DNA of 64,000 bases from Mesorhizobium temperatum (GTDB lineage Bacteria; Pseudomonadota; Alphaproteobacteria; Rhizobiales; Rhizobiaceae), in the NCBI RefSeq assembly GCF_002284575.1, contig NZ_NPKJ01000022.1:95132-159131 (forward strand), written 5' to 3'. Position 1 is the first letter of the stretch, and every line of letters starts with the position of its first letter. The position numbers and the translations under genes were made by a program. Under the pieces are notes generated by a model. The model was not told the origin of the DNA, searched no databases, and was given only the letters and a program-made list of their open reading frames with translations. Shown here piece after piece: positions 18,712 through 28,717 of the stretch.

Positions 18712-18973
18712 TCTTCATCACCGGTCAGCGGTAATGCTATTCGAGATGCGAAATGCGGTGAGGGTCGGTCTCGATCTGCCTCACCACATCTTCGATCATG
18801 TTGCAGTGGCCCAACCTTATGCACTCGAGGCAGTGAAGCTCCCCGGCAAGTGCTCTCACTACGTGATAACCATTTGGTAACCTTCCGAACTCGAAAGTGA
18901 AAAAGTACTGGCTCCTTTTGCCCTCGATAGCTGTTAGGCTGACATAGGGACAAAACAAGGAGAAAAGACCGGG

Positions 18974-20365
18974 ATGGCCACGGTATTGAACGCCAAGGGC
19001 GTTCCACTTCCCTACAGCGGGTCCTCCGTCAGGTGGTACTCGGCGACGAATTCCGGCCCAACACTGTATGGCAGCACATACAACGACTCGATGTATGGCG
19101 ACGCTAACGTCACCGTCACAATGCGTGGCGGCAAGGGCGATGACATTTATTATCTGTATGCCTCGAAAAACAAGGCGGTTGAGCTTTCCGGCGAGGGCGT
19201 GGACACCATCTCGACCTGGATGAGCTATGAGCTTCCAGCGAATTTCGAGAACCTGACGGTCACCGGCGACAAACGCTATGCTTTCGGAAATGCGCTAGAC
19301 AACATCGTTACCGGCGGCTCCGGCCAACAGACGCTCGACGGCTTGCAGGGCGATGACGTTCTCAAGGGCGGATCCGGGGCGGACATTTTCGTCGTGACCC
19401 CTGGCAACGGCAGTGATCTGATCCTGGACTTTGGCGCGACGGATACCGTTCGCGTCGGGAGCTACGGCTTCACCTCCTTCGAGGAGGTTCGCGTCAACAT
19501 GGTCCAGTCGGGCGCAAACGTCCGACTTAATCTGTCCGACGACGAGTTTCTCGTCTTCGCCAACAAGACCATCGGCGATTTCACCGCAAGCCAGTTCAAG
19601 CTGGCCGTGGACAGGTCGGCTCTGGAACTCACCTTTTCGGACGAGTTCGACACGCTGGATCTGTGGAACGGCTCGAGCGGCACCTGGGATTCGAACTACT
19701 GGTGGGGGGCCGAGAACGGCAGCACGCTCACGAGCAACAACGATCTTCAATGGTACATCGATACCGACTACGCCCCGACGCGCTCCGTCAATCCGTTCAG
19801 CGTTGAGGACGGTGTTCTCACCATTACCGCCGCCCGGGCTCCTGAGGCGATCCGTCCCTATATAAATAACTACCAATACACGTCAGGTTTGCTGACGACC
19901 TACGAATCCTTCGCGCAGACCTACGGCTATTTTGAGATTCGGGCCGATATGCCCGAAACACAAGGTGCATGGCCGGCCTTCTGGCTTCTCCCGGAGGACG
20001 GCTCCTGGCCACCGGAACTGGACGTCATAGAGATGTTCGGTCAGAATCCAAACAAGCTCATGTTGACAGGCCACTCGAACGCGACGGGAACTCACACAAC
20101 AGTGGGCTCGACGGCCTATGCCTCGGATACCGAAGGGTTCCACACATACGGCGTGCTTTGGACAGAAGACGAACTCGTCTGGTATTTCGACGACGTCGAA
20201 GTCGCTCGTGCCGCAACGCCTGCCGACATGCACGACCCGATGTATATGCTGGTGAATATGGGGATTGGTGGCCAAGCGGGAGCGCCCGCCGACGGGCTTG
20301 CGACGCCTGCGGAAATGCAGATCGACTACATCCATGCCTATGCGTTGAACGATTGGATTATCTAG
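18974..20365 (+). CDS. exsH: RTX-type GH16 beta-glucanase, ExsH-like
   Basis: The 463-residue protein has no classical signal peptide. The N-terminal half carries RTX-like calcium-binding repeats (GGKGDD, GLQGDDVLKGGSGAD), a hallmark of type I export. The C-terminal half (from about residue 215) is a glycoside hydrolase family 16 domain with the catalytic motif ELDVIE at 20015-20032. S. meliloti ExsH, of nearly equal length, is exported by PrsDE and cuts succinoglycan; the same role is inferred here, with the substrate unknown. AAGGAG lies upstream of the ATG. It stands between two PrsD/PrsE pairs. Confidence 0.85.
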   Translation: MATVLNAKGVPLPYSGSSVRWYSATNSGPTLYGSTYNDSMYGDANVTVTMRGGKGDDIYYLYASKNKAVELSGEGVDTISTWMSYELPANFENLTVTGDKRYAFGNALDNIVTGGSGQQTLDGLQGDDVLKGGSGADIFVVTPGNGSDLILDFGATDTVRVGSYGFTSFEEVRVNMVQSGANVRLNLSDDEFLVFANKTIGDFTASQFKLAVDRSALELTFSDEFDTLDLWNGSSGTWDSNYWWGAENGSTLTSNNDLQWYIDTDYAPTRSVNPFSVEDGVLTITAARAPEAIRPYINNYQYTSGLLTTYESFAQTYGYFEIRADMPETQGAWPAFWLLPEDGSWPPELDVIEMFGQNPNKLMLTGHSNATGTHTTVGSTAYASDTEGFHTYGVLWTEDELVWYFDDVEVARAATPADMHDPMYMLVNMGIGGQAGAPADGLATPAEMQIDYIHAYALNDWII

Positions 20366-20461
20366 GCGTAACACCTGACCGGGGGCTCGGCACGGACACG
20401 TTCGTCATCAGGCCTGATTTCGGGCGCGGTCATTGCCGCCTGAGAGTGAACCGGGACTGAT

Positions 20462-22213
20462 GTGAAGGCGATGTCGCATCCCCATCCATCCGAGCCGCGA
20501 ACGACCCTCGCAGCGGTTCTGGCTTCCTTCCGGCGAGCGTTGGCCGGAATTGCGTTGATGAGCGGCGTCGTCAATGTTCTGGCGCTGACCGGCTCGTTCT
20601 TCATGCTGCAGGTCTATGATCGCGTCATACCCGGCCGCAGCGTGCCGACGCTCGTCGGGCTCGCCGTGTTTGCCGGCACGCTTTTTGTTTTTCAGGGTGC
20701 TCTTGAACTCATCCGGTCGCGTTTGATGGTGCGCATCGGGATGGCGTTGGACGCGCGCCTGAGCGGACAGGTCTATGCCGCCCTCATGCGTTTGCCGTTG
20801 CGCACCAAGCTCGCAGGCGACGGCCTTCAATCGCTGCGCGATCTTGATCAGGTGCGCTCGTTTATGTCGAGCGCCGGTCCGACCGCGCTTTTCGACCTGC
20901 CATGGATGCCGCTCTATCTCGCAATCTGCTTCCTGTTCCATTTCTGGATCGGCATGACGGCGCTGGCCGGCGTGGTCATTCTCTTCAGCCTGACATTGCT
21001 TGCCGAAATTCGCACGAGAGAGCCCGCCAGAAAGGCAAACAGTCAAGCGGCGGCGCGCAATACACTTGCCGAAGCGACGCGTCGCAATGTCGAGGTTCTG
21101 CAGGCCATGGGCTTTGGATCACGCATCGCCGAGCGCTGGTCAGGGATCAATGCTGACTATCTCGACACCAATGCAACAGCGAGCGACCTTGCTGGGACAC
21201 TCGGAACGATCTCGAAAATCCTGCGAATGATGCTGCAATCGGGTATCCTGGCGATCGGCGCGTATCTGGTCATCCATCAGGAAGCGACCGGCGGCATCAT
21301 GATCGCCAGTTCGATCATGATGAGCAGGGCACTCGCACCAATCGAACTGGCTATCGCGCACTGGAGGGGTTTCGTCACCGCCCGCCAGGCCTGGGCCCGA
21401 TTGACCCAGCTTTTGGTCCTGCTTCCCGAAACTGCGACAAGTGTCTCGCTGCCTGCGCCGAAATCTGCTCTTTCGGTCGAAGGTATCAGTGTCACGCCGC
21501 CGGGGGAGCGTCGTATGGTCGTGCAAGACGCCACCTTTGCATTGGAAAAGGGCGTCGGCCTCGGCATTGTGGGGCCGAGCGCTTCCGGCAAGTCATCGCT
21601 CGTGCGCGCGATTGCCGGCATATGGCTCCCAGTTCGCGGCACCGTCAGGCTGGATGGCGCAACGCTCGACCAGTGGTCGCCGGAAGAGCTGGGCAAGCAT
21701 GTCGGCTATCTCCCTCAGGATGTGCAATTGTTCGACGGCACCATTGCCGAGAATATCGCGCGCTTCGAACCGCAAGCGCCATCGGACAAGATACTTGCGG
21801 CTGCGCGCGCGGCTGGCGTTCATGATCTCGTCATCCATCTGCCGGAAGGCTACGAGACGCGGGTCGGCGAGGCCGGGTCGGCACTTTCGGCCGGCCAGAG
21901 GCAGCGGGTTGCACTTGCACGGGCGCTCTATGGCGATCCGTTCCTCGTCATCCTCGACGAGCCCAATTCCAATCTCGATTCGGAGGGTGAGGCTGCACTG
22001 ACGGTGGCGATCCAGGGCGTTCGCGCGCGAGGCGGTATTGCCATCGTGGTGGCACATCGGCCGAGCGCGCTTGCAAGCCTGGATCAGGTCCTGGTCATGG
22101 CAAACGGCCGGATCCAAGTGTTTGGCTCAAAGAATGACGTCTTGAATAAGGTAACCCGTCCGGGAGGCGTTCCTCTGAAGGTCGTCTCTGGCCCTGAAGA
22201 ACCTGCATCCTGA
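20462..22213 (+). CDS. prsD: Type I secretion ABC transporter, PrsD family (copy 2)
   Basis: The 583-residue protein has the same plan as copy 1: membrane domain, Walker A GPSASGKS, signature LSAGQRQRVALARA and Walker B FLVILDEPNSNLD. The signature LSAGQ differs from copy 1 (LSGGE). The GTG at 20462 or the ATG at 20471 may be the start. It lies 96 bp after the glycanase gene and overlaps its adapter gene by one base, so this pair is the more likely dedicated exporter of the glycanase. Confidence 0.92.
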   Translation: MKAMSHPHPSEPRTTLAAVLASFRRALAGIALMSGVVNVLALTGSFFMLQVYDRVIPGRSVPTLVGLAVFAGTLFVFQGALELIRSRLMVRIGMALDARLSGQVYAALMRLPLRTKLAGDGLQSLRDLDQVRSFMSSAGPTALFDLPWMPLYLAICFLFHFWIGMTALAGVVILFSLTLLAEIRTREPARKANSQAAARNTLAEATRRNVEVLQAMGFGSRIAERWSGINADYLDTNATASDLAGTLGTISKILRMMLQSGILAIGAYLVIHQEATGGIMIASSIMMSRALAPIELAIAHWRGFVTARQAWARLTQLLVLLPETATSVSLPAPKSALSVEGISVTPPGERRMVVQDATFALEKGVGLGIVGPSASGKSSLVRAIAGIWLPVRGTVRLDGATLDQWSPEELGKHVGYLPQDVQLFDGTIAENIARFEPQAPSDKILAAARAAGVHDLVIHLPEGYETRVGEAGSALSAGQRQRVALARALYGDPFLVILDEPNSNLDSEGEAALTVAIQGVRARGGIAIVVAHRPSALASLDQVLVMANGRIQVFGSKNDVLNKVTRPGGVPLKVVSGPEEPAS

Positions 22214-23523
22214 TGGCAGAACGCACTGCATCCGCGATTGACCGGACCATTCGGCGCTATCTGCTTGGTGGGGTCGCAGCTTGCGTCCTTCTGGTTGGTG
22301 GGGCCGGAAGCTTGGCCGCCGTCACCGAGATTTCCGGGGCCGTGATTGCTTCGGGAAAGCTGGTCGTCGATTCCAGCGTTAAGAAGGTGCAGCATCCGAC
22401 GGGTGGCGTTGTCGGTCAAATCTTCGTCCGAGAAGGCGATGCCGTGAAGGCGGGCCAGGTTTTGATCCGCCTCGATGAGACGATCACCCGGGCCAATTTG
22501 GCGATCGTCACGAAGAGCCTGGACGAATTCGAGGCGCGCCTGGCTCGCCTTGAGGCCGAGCGCGACGGCAAAGGAAGCATCATCTTTCCAACTTCGCTTG
22601 TGTCACGGCAGGATGCCCCTGAGATTGGTCGGGCGATGGCCGGCGAGCAATCTCTGTTCGAATTTCGCCGACAGGCACGCGCTGGCCAGAAGGCTCAGTT
22701 GGAAGAGCGTATTGCGCAGCTTGCCGAAGAAGTTTCCGGCTTGACCGAGCAAAGAGATGCCAAGAGCCAGGAAATCAAGTTGATCGGCTTTGAGCTCGAA
22801 GGCATGCGCAGCCTTTGGCAACGCAAGCTGGTTTCAATCGATCGCATAACTGCGCTTGAACGCGATGCCGTGCGGCTCAAAGGTGAGCACGGGCAACTGA
22901 CCGCGGCCATAGCGCAATCGAAGGGTCGTACATCCGAAATCCGTTTGCAGATCATTCAGATCGACCAGGATTTGCGCAGCGAGGTGGCGACCGAACTGCG
23001 TGACGTCCAGGCAAAGATCTCTGAATCCGTCGAGCGCAAGGTCTCGGCCGAAGATCAGCTCAAGCGGATCGATATACGCAGTCCGCAGACCGGCGTCGTT
23101 CATCAGCTTGGTGTGCACACGGTCGGTGGCGTTATTTCTCCGGGCGAGCTCATCATGCTGATTGTCCCGGTGACAGACGACCTGACCGTCGAGGCGCGCG
23201 TGGCACCCCAAGACATCGATCAATTGACGTCAGGGCAAAACGCGACGCTGCGGCTGTCGGCATTCAATCAGCAAACAACGCCGGAACTGAATGGTGCCGT
23301 CAGCAAGATTTCCGCCGACCTCAATGTCGATGAGAAAACAGGCGCCGGCTTTTACACCGTGCATGTTGTTTTACCGCGCACAGAGCTTACCAGGCTCAAG
23401 GGCCTGGCCCTGGCGCCTGGAATGCCTGTCGAGGTGTTCTTTTCGACCGGCAGCCGCACCATGCTGTCCTATCTCGTGAAACCTTTGGCGAACCAAATCC
23501 AACGGGCATTCAGGGAAGAATAG
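22213..23523 (+). CDS. prsE: Type I secretion membrane fusion protein, PrsE/HlyD family (copy 2)
   Basis: The 436-residue protein has an N-terminal membrane helix (about residues 20-40), the KKVQHPTGGVVGQIFVREGD lipoyl-like region, a coiled coil and a C-terminal HlyD domain ending APGMPVEVFFSTGSRTMLSYLVKPL. It shares organisation with copy 1 but is clearly diverged, so the two pairs are not a recent duplication. The start overlaps the prsD stop (TGATG). Confidence 0.92.
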   Translation: MAERTASAIDRTIRRYLLGGVAACVLLVGGAGSLAAVTEISGAVIASGKLVVDSSVKKVQHPTGGVVGQIFVREGDAVKAGQVLIRLDETITRANLAIVTKSLDEFEARLARLEAERDGKGSIIFPTSLVSRQDAPEIGRAMAGEQSLFEFRRQARAGQKAQLEERIAQLAEEVSGLTEQRDAKSQEIKLIGFELEGMRSLWQRKLVSIDRITALERDAVRLKGEHGQLTAAIAQSKGRTSEIRLQIIQIDQDLRSEVATELRDVQAKISESVERKVSAEDQLKRIDIRSPQTGVVHQLGVHTVGGVISPGELIMLIVPVTDDLTVEARVAPQDIDQLTSGQNATLRLSAFNQQTTPELNGAVSKISADLNVDEKTGAGFYTVHVVLPRTELTRLKGLALAPGMPVEVFFSTGSRTMLSYLVKPLANQIQRAFREE

Positions 23524-23558
23524 GCCGCGTCTCCGGGCGAGCCGACGAGCTGAACTCC

Positions 23559-23583
23559 GGAACAACGACGCGATTTTGCCGTT
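23559..23583 (+). promoter_or_regulatory. EcfG-type general stress promoter (perfect match)
   Basis: GGAAC at 23559-23563, 16 bases, then CGTT at 23580-23583. This matches the alphaproteobacterial EcfG consensus GGAAC-N16/17-CGTT. The next start codon is 26 bp downstream. Confidence 0.65.
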
Positions 23584-23608
23584 TCGCCTGAAACTGGAAG
23601 CGATCCAC

Positions 23609-23905
23609 ATGTCCCAGTTGCCGAATGAAGAGATCGAGGGGCGGCTGAACGCCCAGCGAGAGACTCTGGCGCTGGTCGTCGCGCTGCTTGCCGGCCGCGA
23701 TGCGACTTTCGAGCGAATATGGGCCGAACTAGAGGCCCGTTTCCAATTTCAGAATAATCAGGAAGACCCCGGCGCGCTGCCAAGCAGTGCGTTCGCCATC
23801 GAGAGTGCGATGATGCGGGAATTCAAGCTGATCTTCGAGGAAGCGCGGGCACGCAAGGCGGAATGGAACGACACAGACAAGCCACCCATAAAAGGCGCTA
23901 GCTGA
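23609..23905 (+). CDS. Hypothetical 98-residue protein under a stress-type promoter
   Basis: No family recognised. The protein is helical and charged, with no signal or membrane segment (MSQLPNEEIEGRLNAQRETL at the start). ATG 23609 is chosen because it lies just downstream of a perfect EcfG-type promoter; an upstream in-frame start at 23576 would overlap that promoter. The promoter suggests expression under general stress, PhyR/EcfG control. Confidence 0.7.
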   Translation: MSQLPNEEIEGRLNAQRETLALVVALLAGRDATFERIWAELEARFQFQNNQEDPGALPSSAFAIESAMMREFKLIFEEARARKAEWNDTDKPPIKGAS

Positions 23906-24222
23906 AAATCGCGAGCCCGGCGATGCGACGCTGCACCAAGTTCGCTTCATTGCGGAGTGGCCAATCGAACGCTGTATCGTGCTTGGCGACAATGGCTCTA
24001 GATGCCAAACAAATCTTGAGCCTCGGCCGCGGAGAGCGTTGCGCCAAGGGAGCCCACAATTCTGAATAGGCGGGCGGAACAGATCCGTCGCTCCCGATGG
24101 GATAGCCACATTTTTCTGGCCTGACTCGGAAACATTTCCGGCATGCCAGTGTTTAACGCATTGAGTGGGCGCGAGGCGCAGTTCCTCTGCCTGTGAGGCG
24201 ATCCTCCCTTTGGAGTGTAAAG
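23906..24222. other. 317-bp intergenic stretch, nothing recognised
   Basis: No gene, repeat or strong hairpin supported. It must hold the promoter of the hydrolase gene downstream, but no clear box was seen. Confidence 0.4.
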
Positions 24223-24888
24223 ATGCCGGCATCCGCAATGACAGAGGTCGAGGAGGTCAGGATCGAGCCCGACGGGCTCATTGGGCTGCTGGGCGTGCCG
24301 CACGGTGCGCAAGGCATCGTCATCTTCGCTCATGGCAGCGGAAGTGGACGGCTCAGTCCGCGCAACAACCACGTGGCCGCCGCACTTCGGCAGGCCGGAC
24401 TGGCGACCCTTCTCGTCGACCTTTTGACGTCGATCGAGGAACGCGACAGGCGAAATGTCTTCGACATTGACCTGCTTGCATCGCGGCTCGCGCTGGCGAC
24501 GCATTGGGCGGCTGCGGAAGCACGGACCAGAAGGCTTGTCCCACTTTATTTCGGGGCAAGCACTGGCGCGGCAGCCGCGCTGGTGGCCGCCTCACGCCCG
24601 GATGCAGGTATCGCGGCTGTCGTCTCGCGCGGCGGCCGGCCCGATCTGGCGATGGACGCGTTGCCGGCCGTGCGTGCCCCGACACTGCTTCTGGTCGGCA
24701 GCCTGGACGGGCCGGTGATCGGGATGAACGAGCGCGCCCTTGCCGCGCTGAAAGGCGAGAAACAGTTGATCATTATCGACGGTGCCGGCCACCTCTTCGA
24801 GGAGCCGGGCACAATGGACGAAGTGGTCAGACACGCCACGCGATGGTTCCTCGAGCATCTCGCGCCTCCGGAAGGGCCGAGGCAATGA
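24223..24888 (+). CDS. Alpha/beta hydrolase (dienelactone hydrolase-like)
   Basis: The 221-residue cytoplasmic protein has the alpha/beta hydrolase order: oxyanion region IVIFAHGSGSG, nucleophile elbow FGASTGAAA (Ser in G-x-S-x-G), the acid region LLVGSLDGPV and the catalytic His in IDGAGHLFEEPG. Related proteins are often called dienelactone hydrolases, but the substrate cannot be read from the sequence. ATG 24223 has GGAG 7 nt upstream. Confidence 0.85.
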   Translation: MPASAMTEVEEVRIEPDGLIGLLGVPHGAQGIVIFAHGSGSGRLSPRNNHVAAALRQAGLATLLVDLLTSIEERDRRNVFDIDLLASRLALATHWAAAEARTRRLVPLYFGASTGAAAALVAASRPDAGIAAVVSRGGRPDLAMDALPAVRAPTLLLVGSLDGPVIGMNERALAALKGEKQLIIIDGAGHLFEEPGTMDEVVRHATRWFLEHLAPPEGPRQ

Positions 24889-25016
24889 TCCTGGGCAGGC
24901 TAGAACTCGATGCAGACAAGGAAATCGAATCCAGTTCGAAGGTGCTGAGCGAGCCGAGGAAGGTCGAAGCGCACGACGCCATCGGGCCTCCCTTCCAACG
25001 CGAACGGGCCTGACTT

Positions 25017-27560
25017 ATGGCAAATCACGGCGCGCCCCTTCCGACGGTTCTTATCACCGGCAGCAGCGGCTTCCTGGGGCAGGCGATTGCGCGAGGCTTG
25101 ATTGACCGCTACCGGGTCATCGGCCTCGACGTTGCAAAACCGAAGCATCCCCCCGCCGGCATGGAGACGATCGAGATCGATCTCACCTCCGATGAGAGCG
25201 TGAGCAGGGCTGTGGAGGCGGCGCGGGAGCGCGGCGGTCGCATCGCCTCGGTCATCCACCTCGCGGCCTATTACGACACGACCGGCAAGGACAATCCGAA
25301 ATATGACGCCGTCACCGTGCAGGGCACGCGCCGGCTCCTGAATGCGCTGACGGCGATCAAGACCGAGCAGTTCGTGTTCTCCAGCACGCTTCTCGTCCAT
25401 GCCCCAAGCCCGGGGAGGGGCACGAAAATCAATGAGGACTCGCCGCTCGACCCGGCCTGGGCCTACCCAAAATCGAAAGCCGAAACAGAGGCGCTGATTT
25501 CGAGGGAGCGCGGCGAAATCAAGACGGTGATCCTGCGGCTCGCCGGCGTCTATGACGAAGACTGCCGGGCGGCCTTTATTGCCCAGCAGATCGCTCGCAT
25601 CTTCGAGCGCTTGCCGACGGCCTATTTGTTCGCCGGCGATATCACCGCCGGTCAGCCCTATCTGCACAAGGACGATCTCGTCGATGCGGTGGTGCGTACC
25701 GTCGACCGGCGCGCCGAACTTCCGGCCGAGACCGTGCTTCTGATCGGCGAAGAAGACACACCGTCATACGAGGAGATGCAGAAGCGCATCGGCCGGCTTA
25801 TCCATGGCGAGGACTGGCGGACGCTGGCGCTGCCGAAGCAGCTGACGAAGCTGGGCGCGTGGGTGCAGACGGAGGTACTCGATCAGGACACCGACATCAA
25901 ACCGTGGATGATCGAGAACTCGGACGATCATTACGAGATCGACATCTCGCGGGCCAAAACTCTGCTGGGCTGGGCGCCTAGACACAATCTGTTGGACACA
26001 TTGCCGGAGATGATCCGCCGGCTGAAACAGGACCCCACAGACTGGTATGCGGCCAACAAGCTCGATCCGCCGGTTGTCGCGGCTTCGGACCCCGAGATCG
26101 AACAGGCCGAAAGGCGCCTCAAGGGACCGCTCGAGCGAAGCAAGGAAGACGTCGAAGCGGCGATAAAACGGCATCGGTCCAGGACGCTCTGGGCGCCGAT
26201 GACCAACGCTGCGCTCGGACTGTGGCTGGTCACATCGCCGATGACAGTTGGCCTGTTCGATCCCGTCGCAGCCGCAATACCCCCCGCTCTGGGGCACGCT
26301 ATTGCGGAGCCACAATTGCGCAACGCCGGTCTCGGTGTCAGCGAGATCGTTTCCGGCCTGCTGGTGACGGTCTTTGCGTTGATGGGCATGTCCCGACGCT
26401 GGCGCTGGGTGCAGTGGATCACGGCGTCGCTCGGTCTATGGGTGATGCTAGCGCCGTTGCTGTTTTGGACGACCAGCGCCGCCGCCTATGCCATCGACAC
26501 GCTCGTCGGCATGCTGATCGTCGCCTTTGCGGTGATGATCCCGCCAACCCCTGGCATCAGCCGCCGCGCGCTGGCGGCCGACGACGACATTCCGCTGGGC
26601 TGGACCTATTCGCCATCGACCTTCACGCAGCGGATTCCGATCGTGGCGCTGGCCTTCGTCGGCCTGTTCGTCTCGCGCTATCTCGCCGCCTTCCAGATGG
26701 GCCACGCGGATGGGCTGTGGGATCCGTTCTTCGGCCCCGGCGGTGCGCCGGTGCGCAACGGCAGCGAGGCGGTGGTGACGTCATGGGTCTCGAAGGGTTT
26801 CCCGATCGCCGATGCCGGGCTCGGCGCGCTTGCCTATTGCCTCGATATCCTCGCCGGCGCGATCGGCGACCGCCGGCGCTGGCGCACCATGCCGTGGATG
26901 GTGCTCCTCTTCGGCTTGCTGATCATTCCGCTTGGCGTGGTCAGCGTCTCCTTCATCATCATCCAGCCACCGCTTATTGGTGCGCTGTGCACGCTCTGCA
27001 TCCTCCAGGCCGCCATCACGGTGGTGCTGATCCCTTACTCCGTCGATGAGGTGCTGGCGACGATCCAGTATCTCTGGGGCGCCACGAGGGCGGGCGAGCC
27101 GTTCTGGCGTACCTTCTGGATGGGCGGACCGGCACTGTCGGAGAACCAGACACCTGGGACCGACCTCGACCGTCCGGCTTCCGAGTTGCTGAAGGAATTT
27201 CTCACCGGCGGCGTCAACTTCCCGTGGACGCTGGTAGCGAGCACGCTGCTTGGCGCCTTGCTGATGACCACGCCATTGATCTTCGGCACGCAGCCACCGC
27301 TCTACTTCAGCGATCATGTCCTCGGCTGTCTCATTATCATGGTCGCAGTCACGGCCATGGCCGAGGTTGTCCGGCCGGTGCGCTTCTTCAATGTCGTGCT
27401 TGGCGCATGGATCGCGGTGTCCCCCTTCGTGCTTGCCGGCGGTGGAACCGCGGCGATCGTGGCGGACATTGCGATCGGTCTGGCGCTGATCGTGCTCAGC
27501 CTGCCGCGCGGCACGCGCAGCGACCAGCATTATGGCGGTTGGGATCGAGCGATTGTCTGA
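25017..27560 (+). CDS. NAD-dependent epimerase fused to VKOR-like and SPW-repeat membrane region
   Basis: The 847-residue protein has an N-terminal extended short-chain dehydrogenase domain (residues about 1-330) with the nucleotide-binding GSSGFLG and the YPKSK catalytic pair. After a charged linker, about ten hydrophobic segments follow. They include SPW-type pairs (LGLWLVTSPM, LGAWIAVSPF) and a region with GALCTLCILQA, which resembles the redox CxxC of vitamin K epoxide reductase-like proteins. The fusion suggests a membrane-bound oxidoreductase acting on a lipid or quinone-like substrate; the substrate is unknown. Domain borders are approximate. Confidence 0.8.
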   Translation: MANHGAPLPTVLITGSSGFLGQAIARGLIDRYRVIGLDVAKPKHPPAGMETIEIDLTSDESVSRAVEAARERGGRIASVIHLAAYYDTTGKDNPKYDAVTVQGTRRLLNALTAIKTEQFVFSSTLLVHAPSPGRGTKINEDSPLDPAWAYPKSKAETEALISRERGEIKTVILRLAGVYDEDCRAAFIAQQIARIFERLPTAYLFAGDITAGQPYLHKDDLVDAVVRTVDRRAELPAETVLLIGEEDTPSYEEMQKRIGRLIHGEDWRTLALPKQLTKLGAWVQTEVLDQDTDIKPWMIENSDDHYEIDISRAKTLLGWAPRHNLLDTLPEMIRRLKQDPTDWYAANKLDPPVVAASDPEIEQAERRLKGPLERSKEDVEAAIKRHRSRTLWAPMTNAALGLWLVTSPMTVGLFDPVAAAIPPALGHAIAEPQLRNAGLGVSEIVSGLLVTVFALMGMSRRWRWVQWITASLGLWVMLAPLLFWTTSAAAYAIDTLVGMLIVAFAVMIPPTPGISRRALAADDDIPLGWTYSPSTFTQRIPIVALAFVGLFVSRYLAAFQMGHADGLWDPFFGPGGAPVRNGSEAVVTSWVSKGFPIADAGLGALAYCLDILAGAIGDRRRWRTMPWMVLLFGLLIIPLGVVSVSFIIIQPPLIGALCTLCILQAAITVVLIPYSVDEVLATIQYLWGATRAGEPFWRTFWMGGPALSENQTPGTDLDRPASELLKEFLTGGVNFPWTLVASTLLGALLMTTPLIFGTQPPLYFSDHVLGCLIIMVAVTAMAEVVRPVRFFNVVLGAWIAVSPFVLAGGGTAAIVADIAIGLALIVLSLPRGTRSDQHYGGWDRAIV

Positions 27561-27671
27561 GCAACTCGACTTCGGCATCTGGCGAGGCGAAGCGCGCGCG
27601 TGACGATCTGCAGGAGCAGGTCAAGGAAGAGATCGAGTTGCCTGGACGGGGCTCTGCCTGACGGCGCCGGT

Positions 27672-27998
27672 CTAGATTTGTTCGCCAAGCAGGATTCTCG
27701 CATCCTTGGCCGCGACGATGAATGCTTGGCGCGCGACCCTTGGCGGCTTTTCGCCGCGGATAACCGCAAGGCAGGCTTCGATTGCAGCGAGCCGCGTCTT
27801 GGAGGCTGGCGTCGGCCAGTCCCTCAGCAGCACCTCAGCCGCGTCGGAGACCGAGACAACAACCCTGTCGCGATCGATCCGGCCAGGTTGAACAACAATC
27901 AGCTTTCTGAAACGTTTCGTTCGCACAAAGCGGCAATGTGTTAGCCGCGTCTGATCTTTGTCGCCACCCCAAATGTTAATTGCCGTCGGACTTGCCAC
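27672..27998 (-). CDS. DUF982 family small protein
   Basis: The C-terminal 80 residues follow the DUF982 pattern: VSVSDAAEVLLRDWP, AIEACLAVIRGEKPP, ARQAFIVAAKDARI. The family is small, of unknown function and common in Rhizobiales. The protein as drawn has 108 residues, longer than usual; an internal GTG (VRTKRF) would give the common 84. Confidence 0.75.
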   Translation of the reverse strand: MASPTAINIWGGDKDQTRLTHCRFVRTKRFRKLIVVQPGRIDRDRVVVSVSDAAEVLLRDWPTPASKTRLAAIEACLAVIRGEKPPRVARQAFIVAAKDARILLGEQI

Positions 27999-28150
27999 TG
28001 CCCTTGATCAAAGCCGCCGGGCTCTCCCAACACAAGCAGAGGTGGCCAGAGCGCGACGGCGCGCTATCTCATCCGGCTCGACAGGCTCGATGACGGCATG
28101 CCGAAATTCGGGCTCGTTGGTCGATATCGTCCGCAAGGCTGTGAACGACC

Positions 28151-28675
28151 ATGATCTATTTCACGGCCGACACACACTTCAGCGATCCCCGCATTCTGCG
28201 TATCGATCGTCGCCCGTTCGGCTCGCTGGCAGAACACGATCGAACACTGATTTCACTCTGGAACGAAACCGTCAGTCCGGACGACGAGGTCTGGCATCTC
28301 GGCGACTTTGCGAAGGGGTCGGCCGAATTCGTTTCATCGCTCCTGTCGTCGCTTCATGGCCAGAAGCATTTGATTATCGGCAACAACGACGGCGCAGCAA
28401 CCGTCGGCGCCGCTGGTTGGGCCAGCACTCAACATTATAAGGAGCTGACGATAGACGGCAGGTTGCTGATCCTTTGCCACTATCCTTTTCGCACCTGGAA
28501 TCAGATCGGCAAGAAATCGATCGATCTGCATGGCCATTCCCACGGCAGACTAAGCCCGGTTAAGCGCCAGTACGACACGGGCGTCGACAGCTGGGATTTT
28601 CGCCCGGTCACCCTTTCCGCCATCCTTGCTAGCCGACGTCGACGAACGATCCGCCGGGATCTTCAACGTGCGTGA
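28151..28675 (+). CDS. Calcineurin-like metallophosphoesterase
   Basis: The 174-residue protein has all metal-binding motifs of the family: DTHF at the N terminus, LGDFAKG, GNNDG, LCHYPF and HGHSHG. It is the small single-domain type often annotated as phosphohydrolase. Substrate unknown. The last 30 residues are basic. No partner gene evident. Confidence 0.88.
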   Translation: MIYFTADTHFSDPRILRIDRRPFGSLAEHDRTLISLWNETVSPDDEVWHLGDFAKGSAEFVSSLLSSLHGQKHLIIGNNDGAATVGAAGWASTQHYKELTIDGRLLILCHYPFRTWNQIGKKSIDLHGHSHGRLSPVKRQYDTGVDSWDFRPVTLSAILASRRRRTIRRDLQRA

Positions 28676-28717
28676 TCGAAAGCGCGGCCATCCCGGCTCT
28701 TGCTTAGACGCTGGTGT

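Noticed and set aside
24885..25013. 42-codon frame overlapping the hydrolase stop
   Set aside because: Too short, no family, and the spacing before the epimerase gene fits an intergenic region.
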